Of a stretch of 64,000 nucleotides of DNA, positions 9,205-16,804 are shown one piece after another. Made by a program: the position numbers and the translations under genes. The notes beneath the pieces are model-generated. The model had not been told where the DNA came from. It did no database searches and saw only the letters and a list, made by a program, of their open reading frames with translations. Origin of the DNA: Sphingomonas pituitosa NBRC 102491 (lineage in GTDB: Bacteria > Pseudomonadota > Alphaproteobacteria > Sphingomonadales > Sphingomonadaceae). Location: positions 1-64,000 of the forward strand of contig NZ_BCYY01000014.1 of NCBI RefSeq assembly GCF_001598435.1, given 5' to 3'. The stretch's first letter is position 1. Each line of letters starts with the position of its first letter.

Positions 9205-9492
9205 GAAAAAGTCCCCTCTTGCTGACCAAGAATCCAGGACATCCGGCGTGTCGGGAAACCGCCACGCCCCGGGGGGGAAGCACGGTTAGCGGACCACGGC
9301 CGCTTCAGATCCCGACAAGCCTTTCCGGACTTGGTTACCAGAAGGTGTCATGCTGGTTTCGTACCCGCAACATACAGGTTACCGAAAAACGCAATTTGGT
9401 TACGATATTTTGCGCGCCGTTGCCAAAAGGTTACAATCTGGTCTTATTTCAATCGATTTACGGGGCGCAGCGCTGCGCCCCGTGGCACCAAA
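9205..9492 (-). promoter_or_regulatory. Leader of TonB receptor 1 with four phased GGTTAC motifs
   Basis: This 288-nt gap has no gene. GGTTAC occurs on the plus strand at 9333, 9377, 9398 and 9429, with start-to-start spacings of 44, 21 and 31 nt, close to whole DNA turns. The first lies in the odd palindrome TGGTTACCA (9332-9340). They lie 130-230 nt upstream of the receptor start and look like a multi-site operator, perhaps for a LacI-type repressor. That identity is inference. Confidence 0.5.
9460..9483. other. 24-bp perfect palindrome after the mannosidase operon
   Basis: Bases 9460-9483 read ACGGGGCGCAGC followed by its exact reverse complement. It begins 9 nt beyond the stop of the last mannosidase gene. 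No T run follows on either strand. It may be an RNA-stabilising hairpin, a weak transcription stop or a protein site. Confidence 0.5.
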
Positions 9493-11820
9493 TCACCCGG
9501 ACAGACGGCCGAAAGAAGGAGGCCGATCGGCTTTCTCCGCACCAAATCGAGACGGCCTGGCACCCATGGTGAAGACCAGCTCGCCGCCGCGTGCCAGATC
9601 GGCATGGCCGATCCAGTTGCGCGTCCAGGGCTTGCCGTTCCAGGTTACGGATTGGACATAGGGCCGGTCCGCAGCATTGCCGACCGCGCGGATGCGCAGG
9701 CTGCGCCCGCCGCCCAGCTGCAGCTCGGCACGGTCGAACAGCGGCGAGCCGAACACATAGACGCCGCTCACCGGATCGACCGGATAGAAGCCGAGCGCGC
9801 TGAGGATGAACCAGGCGCTGGTCTGGCCGCAATCATCGTTGCCGATCACGCCGTCCGGATCGGCCTTGTACATCTCGTTGCACAGGCGGCGCACCATCGC
9901 CTGGGTCTTCCACGGCGCACCGGCATAGGCATAGAGATAGGCGACGTGCTGGTTGGGCTCGTTGCCATGCGCATACTGGCCGACCAGGCCGGAGATGTCC
10001 GGCGGAGCATTCTTGGGCAGCGTCGACGGCGCGGTGAACAGCGCATCGAGCTTCGCCTCGAACCTGGCGTCGCCGCCGAACAGGTCGATCAGCCCGTAGA
10101 CGTCGTGCTGGTTGAGGAAGGTCGCCTGCCAGCCATTGGCCTCGGTATAGTCGCGCTGCTTGTCGGGGTTGTGGCCCAGCTGGATCGGATCATAGTCCTT
10201 CCACCAGCTGCCGTCGGTGAAGCGCGGACGCGCGAAGCCGATCTCGGTGCTGATCACGTTGCGATAGTTCTGCGCGCGCTTGCGCAGCGCCGCCGCATCG
10301 TCGTGCGCGCCGGCCGCATCGGCGAGCACGGCCATCGCCCAGTCGTCATAGGCATATTCCTGGGTGCGGCTGACCGACTCCCAGATCTCGTCGGCGGGCA
10401 CATAGCCGAGATCGTAATAGAAGCCGCGGCCGAGCGTGCTGTCGATGTCCGGGAAGGTGCGGTCGAAGGCGCGCGCGCGGATCTTCGGCCAGGCGGCGGC
10501 ATAATCGGCCTGGATGCACTTGTTGCGCGCTTCCGCCAGCACCGACACGGCGTGCCAGCCGATCATGCACGCGGTCTCGACGCCCTGGAGCGGCCAGACC
10601 GGTGGGCCATAGGGGCTTTGCTGGGTCTGGCGGACGAGATCCTGGGTGAAGCGCGCTGCCATGTCCGGACGGATCAGGGTGAGCAGCGGGTGCAGCGCGC
10701 GGTACGTGTCCCACAGCGAATAGGTGCTGTAGGCGGGCGCGTCGCTCGGCGCCTGGTGGACCTGCCGGTCGAGCCCGACATAGCGGCCGTCGCGATCGGT
10801 GAAGAGCGTCGGCGACAGCGAGGCGTGGTAGAGCGCGCTGGCCATGATCGTGCGGTGCGCGGGCGAGCCGCCCTCGACGCGGATGCTGTCCAGCTCGCGC
10901 GTCCAGCTGCGCGCCGCGGCGGCGCGGGTGGCGTCGAACGCCCAGCCGGGCGCCTCGGCCGCGAGCGCCGCCTTGGCCCCCGCGACGTCGACCGCCGAGA
11001 TGCCGGTCTTGATCTCGATCGGCGCCGAACCCGCATCGTCGAAGAAGAAGGCGACCTTGAGCCGCTTGCCGGTGACGCCGGTAGCGCCCGCAGGCGCGGG
11101 CGCATCGTCGTCGCCGAAGAACTGCACGCGGCTCGGCTTGCGCGACAGCTGCATGGCGAAGTGGATGTGCCGCCCCTTGGCCCAGCGATTGACCTTGCGG
11201 CTGCCGGTGAGCAGCCCGTCCGGCGAGAGCGCGAGCGACGCGTCCTCGACCAGCGTGCCCTTGTCCCAGCTGTCGATGATCGCATGGGCGAAATCGATCA
11301 GCAGGTACCCCTCGCCGGCCGGGAAAGTGTAGCGATGCTGGCCGGTCCGCTCGGTGACGGTCAGCTCGGCGAGCACGCCCGATTCGAGGCGGACGCGGTA
11401 ATAGCCGGGCTCGGCATGCTCGTCCGAATAATGCTGGCGATAGCCGCCCTCGGGCTTGTCCAGCGTGCCGGGCGTGAGCTTGAGCGGCCCGCGGCGCGGC
11501 ACCACCAGCACGTCGAGCATGTCGCCGATGCCGGTGCCCGAGAGGTGGGTATGGGAGAAGCCCATGATCGTGGCATCCCCCTTGTGATAGCCCGAGCAGG
11601 AGTCCCAGCGGCTGTTGTCGGTATCCGGTCCCAGCTGGACCATGCCGAAGGGCAGCGCCGGACCGGGGAAGGTATGGCCGTGGCCCCCGGTACCGATGAA
11701 CAGGTCGGGCCGCGCGGCCTGATAGGCGGCGGACCAGGCGGTGCGCGGAAGGGCTGCGGCAATGGCCGCGGTGCCGCTGCCGAGCAGCAATTGGCGACGT
11801 GTGGCGATGGTCATGGGCAT
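9493..11820 (-). CDS. GH92 family exo-alpha-mannosidase with Tat-like signal
   Basis: This 775-aa protein belongs to the calcium-dependent GH92 exo-alpha-mannosidases acting on mannans and N-glycans. Family blocks seen: GTGGHGHTFPGPALPFGMVQ near residue 45, SGYHKGD.TIMGFSHTHLSGTG, AHGNEPNQHVAYLYAYAG, and the acidic GVIGNDDCGQTSAWFILSALG followed by FYPVDP.SGVYVFGSPLF. The N-terminus ATRRQLLLG then a hydrophobic run looks like a twin-arginine signal, so the enzyme is probably exported folded to the periplasm. A second ATG at 11814 is better spaced from GGAG. It is last of four glycosidase genes, 22 nt after the GH125 stop. Linkage specificity cannot be read. Confidence 0.9.
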   Translation of the reverse strand: MPMTIATRRQLLLGSGTAAIAAALPRTAWSAAYQAARPDLFIGTGGHGHTFPGPALPFGMVQLGPDTDNSRWDSCSGYHKGDATIMGFSHTHLSGTGIGDMLDVLVVPRRGPLKLTPGTLDKPEGGYRQHYSDEHAEPGYYRVRLESGVLAELTVTERTGQHRYTFPAGEGYLLIDFAHAIIDSWDKGTLVEDASLALSPDGLLTGSRKVNRWAKGRHIHFAMQLSRKPSRVQFFGDDDAPAPAGATGVTGKRLKVAFFFDDAGSAPIEIKTGISAVDVAGAKAALAAEAPGWAFDATRAAAARSWTRELDSIRVEGGSPAHRTIMASALYHASLSPTLFTDRDGRYVGLDRQVHQAPSDAPAYSTYSLWDTYRALHPLLTLIRPDMAARFTQDLVRQTQQSPYGPPVWPLQGVETACMIGWHAVSVLAEARNKCIQADYAAAWPKIRARAFDRTFPDIDSTLGRGFYYDLGYVPADEIWESVSRTQEYAYDDWAMAVLADAAGAHDDAAALRKRAQNYRNVISTEIGFARPRFTDGSWWKDYDPIQLGHNPDKQRDYTEANGWQATFLNQHDVYGLIDLFGGDARFEAKLDALFTAPSTLPKNAPPDISGLVGQYAHGNEPNQHVAYLYAYAGAPWKTQAMVRRLCNEMYKADPDGVIGNDDCGQTSAWFILSALGFYPVDPVSGVYVFGSPLFDRAELQLGGGRSLRIRAVGNAADRPYVQSVTWNGKPWTRNWIGHADLARGGELVFTMGARPSRFGAEKADRPPSFGRLSG

Positions 11821-11842
11821 CGGCTCCGAAGGATAAGAAGGA

Positions 11843-13279
11843 TTAGTATTGACGGGCGAGCAGCGCAGGCCGTCGCCGCTCGAGGTCGAGGATCAGGTCG
11901 CCGAACAGCCCGTTGGTCCAGGCGAACCAGGCGCGGGTGAACTTGGCGGGATCGTCCTTGTGGAAGCTCTCGTGCATGAAGCCGGTGCCGCCATGCGTGG
12001 TCTTCAGCCAGGCGAGGCACTGGGCGATCACCGCATCGTCGTCGCTGTTCAGCGCATGGGTGATGATCGACATCGGCCAGATCATGTCGAGCCCGATATG
12101 CGGCCCGCCGATTCCCTTCGCGGCCTTGCCCTCGAAATAATAGGGGTTGCGGTCGCTCCAGGCGAGGTCGGCGGTGCGGCGGAACAGCGGATCGTCGCGG
12201 CGCGCGGCGTCGATCATCGCCAGGCCCGAGAGGCTGGGGACATTGGCGTCGTCCATGAAGATCCAGTTGCCGAAGCCGTCGATCTCATAGGCCCAGACCG
12301 TGCCGCCCCTGCCGTCCGGCACCAGCGCGTGGGCATGCAGCGCCTTCTCGACCTCGTCGGCGAGCGCTTCGGCTTCCCTGGCCGCGGCCTCGTCGCCGCG
12401 CGTCTCGCGGTGCAGCTGCGCGACCTTGCGCAGCGCCGAGACCGCGAAGAGGTTGGAGGGGATCAGGAACGGATAGACGCAGGCGTCGTCCGAGGGGCGG
12501 AACATCGAGTGGATCAGGCCGATCTTGCGGGTCGGCGCGCCATAGCCGCCCATCGGCACGCTGTCGGTCGGCGCCACCGCCTGGCGCTGGAAGTGATAGG
12601 GCCCCGGCCCGTTCTTGCGCTGCTGCACGCGGAAGGTCTCGACCGCGAGCTTGGCACCCTGCGACCAGAGATCGTCGAACGGCGTCTTGTCGCGGGTGTG
12701 CGTCCAATAGGCATGCGCGATCCGCATCGTGTAGCAGAGCGAATCGATCTCCCATTTCCGCTCGGCGACGCCGGGCTTCATGTCGGTCACGTCGACCTGC
12801 GACCATTCGAGGCTCGACTTGGCCTTGGGATCCTTCTCGAACGCGTTGGCATAGGGATCGACCAGGATGCAGCGCGCCTGGCGCTGGATCAGCCCCTGGA
12901 ACAGCCGCCGCAGCGCGGGATCCTGGCCCGCGAGATGGACATAGGTCTGCGCCTGCGCCGAGCTGTCGCGCAGCCACATCGCGTTGATGTCACCGGTGAT
13001 GATGAAGGTGTCCGGCCGGCCGTCGAGCGTGCCGATCTCCACCGTGGTGTCGAGGGTGTTCGGGTAGCAATTCTCGAACAGCCAGGCGAGTTCGGGGTCG
13101 GCGATGTGCGCCTTCACCCGGGCGATTTCCGCCTCCACCGCCTTGCTGACGAAGCGGCGCTTGGCCGCCGGCGGGCGCTTGCTGACGAAGCCCGCGGCGG
13201 CGCGCGCGGCGCCCGGCAGTGCGGCGGCGGCACCCAGCGCCGCAGCGCCTGCCATCAGCGAACGTCGATCGAAATGCAT
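11843..13279 (-). CDS. GH125 family exo-alpha-1,6-mannosidase
   Basis: This 478-aa protein has a twin-arginine-like leader (FDRRSLMAGAAALGAAAALP) ending in ARAAAG. GH125 enzymes remove alpha-1,6-linked mannose by inversion. Family blocks: TFIITGDINAMWLRDSSAQ, FRPSDDACVYPFLIPSNLFA, GFGNWIFMDDANVPSLSGL, FEGKAAKGIGGPHIG, and GTGFMHESFHKDDPAKFTRA with a conserved Glu. The ATG at 13279 is preceded by GGGGGAG. An in-frame extension further upstream overlaps the neighbouring GH92 gene and lacks a signal. It lies 17 nt from the gene before it, in the same operon as two GH92 enzymes; GH92 and GH125 pair in alpha-mannan breakdown. Confidence 0.92.
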   Translation of the reverse strand: MHFDRRSLMAGAAALGAAAALPGAARAAAGFVSKRPPAAKRRFVSKAVEAEIARVKAHIADPELAWLFENCYPNTLDTTVEIGTLDGRPDTFIITGDINAMWLRDSSAQAQTYVHLAGQDPALRRLFQGLIQRQARCILVDPYANAFEKDPKAKSSLEWSQVDVTDMKPGVAERKWEIDSLCYTMRIAHAYWTHTRDKTPFDDLWSQGAKLAVETFRVQQRKNGPGPYHFQRQAVAPTDSVPMGGYGAPTRKIGLIHSMFRPSDDACVYPFLIPSNLFAVSALRKVAQLHRETRGDEAAAREAEALADEVEKALHAHALVPDGRGGTVWAYEIDGFGNWIFMDDANVPSLSGLAMIDAARRDDPLFRRTADLAWSDRNPYYFEGKAAKGIGGPHIGLDMIWPMSIITHALNSDDDAVIAQCLAWLKTTHGGTGFMHESFHKDDPAKFTRAWFAWTNGLFGDLILDLERRRPALLARQY

Positions 13280-13296
13280 GCCAGTCTCCCCCGCGC

Positions 13297-15633
13297 TCAC
13301 TTGGGCGCGCTCATCGAGAAGGGCGCATCGGCCTTGCGCGCCCCCCAGTTCTTGTTCGGCACCGGCCCCATCACGAAGCGCAGCGTGCCGCCGGCCTGCA
13401 GCGCCTCGCGCGACAGCCACGGCTTGGTGTAGGCGCGGCCGTTCAGCGTGGCCGACTGGATATAGACATTCTCGGCGCTGTTGTTGGCCGCCTCGATCGT
13501 CAGCAGCTTGCCGCCCGGCATGGTCAGCTGGACGTTGCGGAACAGCGGGCTGCCGATCGCATACTGCCCGACGGTCGGCGTCACCGGATAGAAGCCCAGC
13601 GCCGAGAAGACATACCAGGCCGAGGTCTGGCCGTTATCCTCGTCGCCCGGATAGCCGTCCGGCGTCGGGGCATAGAGGCGGCGCATCACGTCGCGCGCGT
13701 GGAACTGCGTCTTCCACGGCGCGCCGGCCCAGTCATAGAGATAGATCATGTGCTGGATCGGCTGGTTGCCATGGGCGTACTGCCCCATGTCGACGATCTG
13801 CATCTCGCGGATCTCGTGGATCACCTGGCCGTAATAGCTGTCGTCGAAGATCGGCGCGGTGGAGAACACCGAGTCCAGCCGGTCGACGAACTTGGCGTCG
13901 CCGCCCATCAGGTCGATCAGGCCCTGCACGTCCTGCATCACCGACCAGCTGTAATGCAGCGCATTGCCCTCGGTGAAGGCATCGCCCCATTTGTAGGGAT
14001 TGAACGGCGTCGCCCACGATCCGTCCTTGTTGCGGCCGCGCATCCAGCCGCTCTCGGGATCGTAGAGCTTGCGGAAGTTCTGCGCGCGCTCGGCATAGCG
14101 GCGGGCATCGTCCTTCTTGCCCAGCGCCGCGGCGAGGCGCGACAGCGAGAAGTCGGCGGTGGCGTATTCCAGGGTGCGCGCAGCATTCTCGTTGATGCCG
14201 ACATCATAGGGCACATAGCCGAGCTGGTTGTAGAGTTCGGCACCCTCGCGGCCGACCGCGCTCACGACATTGCCGTTCTTGTCCTTCGGCCGCCCCTGGC
14301 TGGTCGTCGCGTTCTTGACCATCGCCTCATACAGCGGCTCGATATCGAAGCCGCGCACGCCGCTCAGATACGCATCGGCGATCAGGTTCGCCGAGTTGGA
14401 GCCGATCATCACGTCGCGATAGCCGGGGCTCGCCCATTCGGGCAGCCAGCCGCCTTCCTTATAGGTGTTGACCAGGCCCTGCAGGATCTCGGCATCGCGC
14501 TCGCGGTACATCAGCGCGAACCACGGGAAGACCGCACGCCACGTGTCCCAGAAGCCGTTGTCGGTGTACATGGGACCAGGATGCACCTGCCCATCATAGG
14601 GGCTGTAGTGCACCTGCCGGCCTTGGGCGTCGATCTCGTAGAACATGCGCGGGAATTGCAGCATGCGGTAGAGCGCCGAATAGAAGGTGCGGCGGTTGTC
14701 GAGATTGGGGTCGGTCACGCGGACGCGGCCGAGCTCCTTCTCCCACGCCGCCTTGGCCTTGGCCTTGGTCTGCTCGAAGCCGTCGCCGCCGATTTCGCTG
14801 GCGAGGTTCCGCTCGGCCTGTTCGGGGCTGATGAACGACGAGGCGACCTTTACCTGGACCTGCTCGCCCGCGCGGGTGGCGAAGCTCACCACCGCGCCGA
14901 CATGGTTGCCCTCGCGCTGCGCGTCGGCGGTCAGCTGCCAGTTGTCGTCCCAGCTGCGGGTGACGGTGAAGTCATGGTCGAACTCGGCGACGAAATAGTT
15001 GCGGAAATTGGCCGGCACGCCGCCATGGTTGTTGCGGACCCAGCCGGAGATGCGGCGGCGCGCGCGGTCGATCGTGACGCTCGATCCGCCGGCGAACGCG
15101 TCGAGCACGATGTGCGCGTCGTCGGCCTTGGGGAAGGTGAAGCGGAACTGCGCGGCGCGCGCGGTAGGCGCGACTTCCGCCGTCACGTCATAGTCGGCGA
15201 GGTAGACGCGGTAGCTGTACGGGTGGCTCTCCTCGGCCTTGTGGCTGTACCAGGAGGCGCGCTCGGCCTCGCGGATCCGCACCGGGCCGGTCTCCGCCAT
15301 CAGCGAAAACGCGGCATAGTCGTTCATCCACGGGCTGGGCTGGTGGGTCTGCTTGATGCCGTTGATCTTGTTGTCATGGTACATATAGCCCCAGCCGCTG
15401 CCGGGCTTGCCGGTAACCGGCGTCCAGAAGTTCATCCCCCAGGGCACGGCCACCGCGGGATAGGTGTTGCCGTAGGACAGCTCATAGGTGGAATCGGTGC
15501 CCATCAGCGGGTTGACCAGATCGACCAGCGCCTCGCCGCGATCGGATTGCTGCGCGACGGCAGGCAGCGTGGCGACGCTGGCGAGAAGCGCGAAGGCGGC
15601 GGCGCGGAGCGGCTTGGCGGAGAACAGGGGCAC
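13297..15633 (-). CDS. GH92 family exo-alpha-mannosidase (second)
   Basis: This 778-aa protein starts at GTG 15633, with AAAGGA 6 nt upstream. Its Sec signal ends LPAVAQ. Family blocks: DLVNPLMGTDSTYELSYGNT, YPAVAVPWGMNFWTP, GIKQTHQPSPWMNDYAAFSL, YAHGNQPIQHMIYLYDWAG, and GYPGDEDNGQTSAWYVFSAL followed by GFYPVTP.VGQYAIGSPLF. The acidic loop GDEDNG differs from GNDDCG of the other GH92, so the two probably have different linkage preferences (inference). It likely acts in the periplasm or at the cell surface on mannose oligosaccharides. It lies 26 nt downstream of GH43 and 17 nt upstream of GH125. Confidence 0.92.
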   Translation of the reverse strand: MPLFSAKPLRAAAFALLASVATLPAVAQQSDRGEALVDLVNPLMGTDSTYELSYGNTYPAVAVPWGMNFWTPVTGKPGSGWGYMYHDNKINGIKQTHQPSPWMNDYAAFSLMAETGPVRIREAERASWYSHKAEESHPYSYRVYLADYDVTAEVAPTARAAQFRFTFPKADDAHIVLDAFAGGSSVTIDRARRRISGWVRNNHGGVPANFRNYFVAEFDHDFTVTRSWDDNWQLTADAQREGNHVGAVVSFATRAGEQVQVKVASSFISPEQAERNLASEIGGDGFEQTKAKAKAAWEKELGRVRVTDPNLDNRRTFYSALYRMLQFPRMFYEIDAQGRQVHYSPYDGQVHPGPMYTDNGFWDTWRAVFPWFALMYRERDAEILQGLVNTYKEGGWLPEWASPGYRDVMIGSNSANLIADAYLSGVRGFDIEPLYEAMVKNATTSQGRPKDKNGNVVSAVGREGAELYNQLGYVPYDVGINENAARTLEYATADFSLSRLAAALGKKDDARRYAERAQNFRKLYDPESGWMRGRNKDGSWATPFNPYKWGDAFTEGNALHYSWSVMQDVQGLIDLMGGDAKFVDRLDSVFSTAPIFDDSYYGQVIHEIREMQIVDMGQYAHGNQPIQHMIYLYDWAGAPWKTQFHARDVMRRLYAPTPDGYPGDEDNGQTSAWYVFSALGFYPVTPTVGQYAIGSPLFRNVQLTMPGGKLLTIEAANNSAENVYIQSATLNGRAYTKPWLSREALQAGGTLRFVMGPVPNKNWGARKADAPFSMSAPK

Positions 15634-15659
15634 GAGGGTTCCTTTGGCTGGGCGCGTCG

Positions 15660-16715
15660 TCAATGGGGGCGGCGGCGCAGCGGCTCGGGCGCCACGCCTT
15701 CGTTGGTCAGCCGGACCGGCTGGATGCTGCCGTCCGGGTTGAAGGTCATCCGCTCGATCGCGAGTTCGCGGTGCTCGCCCTCCCGGTCGGCCAGCGGGCG
15801 GCGGTGATAGGCGATGTACCAGCGATCGGTGCCGGGCACGTTGACTACGGAGTGGTGCCCCGCCCCGCGCGCGATCCTGGGATCTTCCTGGAGGATCGTG
15901 CCGCGCGGCGTGAACGGGCCCGTGGGGCTGGACCCGGTGGCATAGGCGACGCGGTAGTCGGAGCCCGTCCATTCGCCTTCGGACCACATCAGGTAATAGA
16001 CGCCCTTGCGCTGGATGACGAAGGAGCCCTCGACATAGCCCGGCGGGGTGATCTCCTTCCAGGTCGAACCGTCGGGATAGGGCAGCACGCGGCGCAGGTC
16101 CTTGCTCAGCCGCACCACGTTGCAGTGCCGCCAGCCGCCATAATAGAGATAGACCTGCCCGTCGCTGTCGCGGAACACGAAGGGGTCGATCGGCTGCGCG
16201 CCATTGTGGAAGCCGCCGATCAGCGGCTTGCCGATCGCATCGCGGAACGGCCCGCCGGGCTTGTCGCTGACCGCGAGGCCGATGCCGCCTTCTTCCTTGT
16301 CGCTCTGGATGTCGTTGGCGGCGAAGAACATGTAATAGCGCCCCTCCGCCTCGATCACCGAGGGCGCCCAGATCGCATAGGCGGCCCAGGAGATTCGCGT
16401 CACGTCGAGGACGTGGGAATGCTTGGTCCAGTGGACGAGATCGGGCGAGGAGAAGGCGTTGAAGAAGGTCTGGTAGGCGTAGGAAGGCCGCACGGTCTTG
16501 CGCTGCCGGGCCTTTTCCTGCGCGGGCGTGAAACGGCGCGACCGATCGGGGGCACCGTCATCCGCCGAATAGGTGGGGTAGATCCAGTATTGCCCGTCGA
16601 ACACCCGGATCTCGGGATCGGCATACCAGCCGCGCACGATCGGGTTGGACGCGGAGGCGGCGAGCGGCGCCAGCAGGGCGAGTAGGGCGAGCGCCCGGCG
16701 GAGCTTTGATCGCAT
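15660..16715 (-). CDS. GH43 family glycoside hydrolase
   Basis: This 351-aa protein has a Sec signal ending LAASAS. It shows the five-bladed propeller pattern and three acidic sites of GH43. The base is Asp33 in GWYADPEIRVF, the middle Asp is in PIDPFVFRD, and the acid Glu is in GYVEGSFVIQRKGVYYLMWS. It also has HWTKHSHVLD and WAPSVIEAEGRYYMFFAAND, typical of GH43 and related families. GH43 members usually cleave arabinofuranosides or xylosides, which is unexpected beside mannosidases. The substrate may carry side groups, or this subfamily may act on something else. It is the first gene of the glycosidase run, just after the receptor 2 terminator, with AAGGAG before the ATG. Confidence 0.87.
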   Translation of the reverse strand: MRSKLRRALALLALLAPLAASASNPIVRGWYADPEIRVFDGQYWIYPTYSADDGAPDRSRRFTPAQEKARQRKTVRPSYAYQTFFNAFSSPDLVHWTKHSHVLDVTRISWAAYAIWAPSVIEAEGRYYMFFAANDIQSDKEEGGIGLAVSDKPGGPFRDAIGKPLIGGFHNGAQPIDPFVFRDSDGQVYLYYGGWRHCNVVRLSKDLRRVLPYPDGSTWKEITPPGYVEGSFVIQRKGVYYLMWSEGEWTGSDYRVAYATGSSPTGPFTPRGTILQEDPRIARGAGHHSVVNVPGTDRWYIAYHRRPLADREGEHRELAIERMTFNPDGSIQPVRLTNEGVAPEPLRRRPH

Positions 16716-16755
16716 GCTGGTCTCCTTGGCCGAAACGATAGCCTGGCGACGGACG

Positions 16756-16789
16756 AAAAAGGAGGCGGGGCGGCATCGGCCGCCCCGCC
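16756..16789 (-). terminator. Terminator between TonB receptor 2 and the glycosidase genes
   Basis: A perfect 11-bp stem (16764-16774 with 16779-16789) has a 4-nt loop. On the minus strand it is followed by TCC and five T (16760-16756). It lies 15 nt after the receptor 2 stop and 40 nt before the GH43 start. It would lower enzyme expression relative to the receptor unless the 40-nt gap holds a promoter. Confidence 0.88.
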
Positions 16790-16804
16790 CGAGGGGGGGT
16801 ACGA

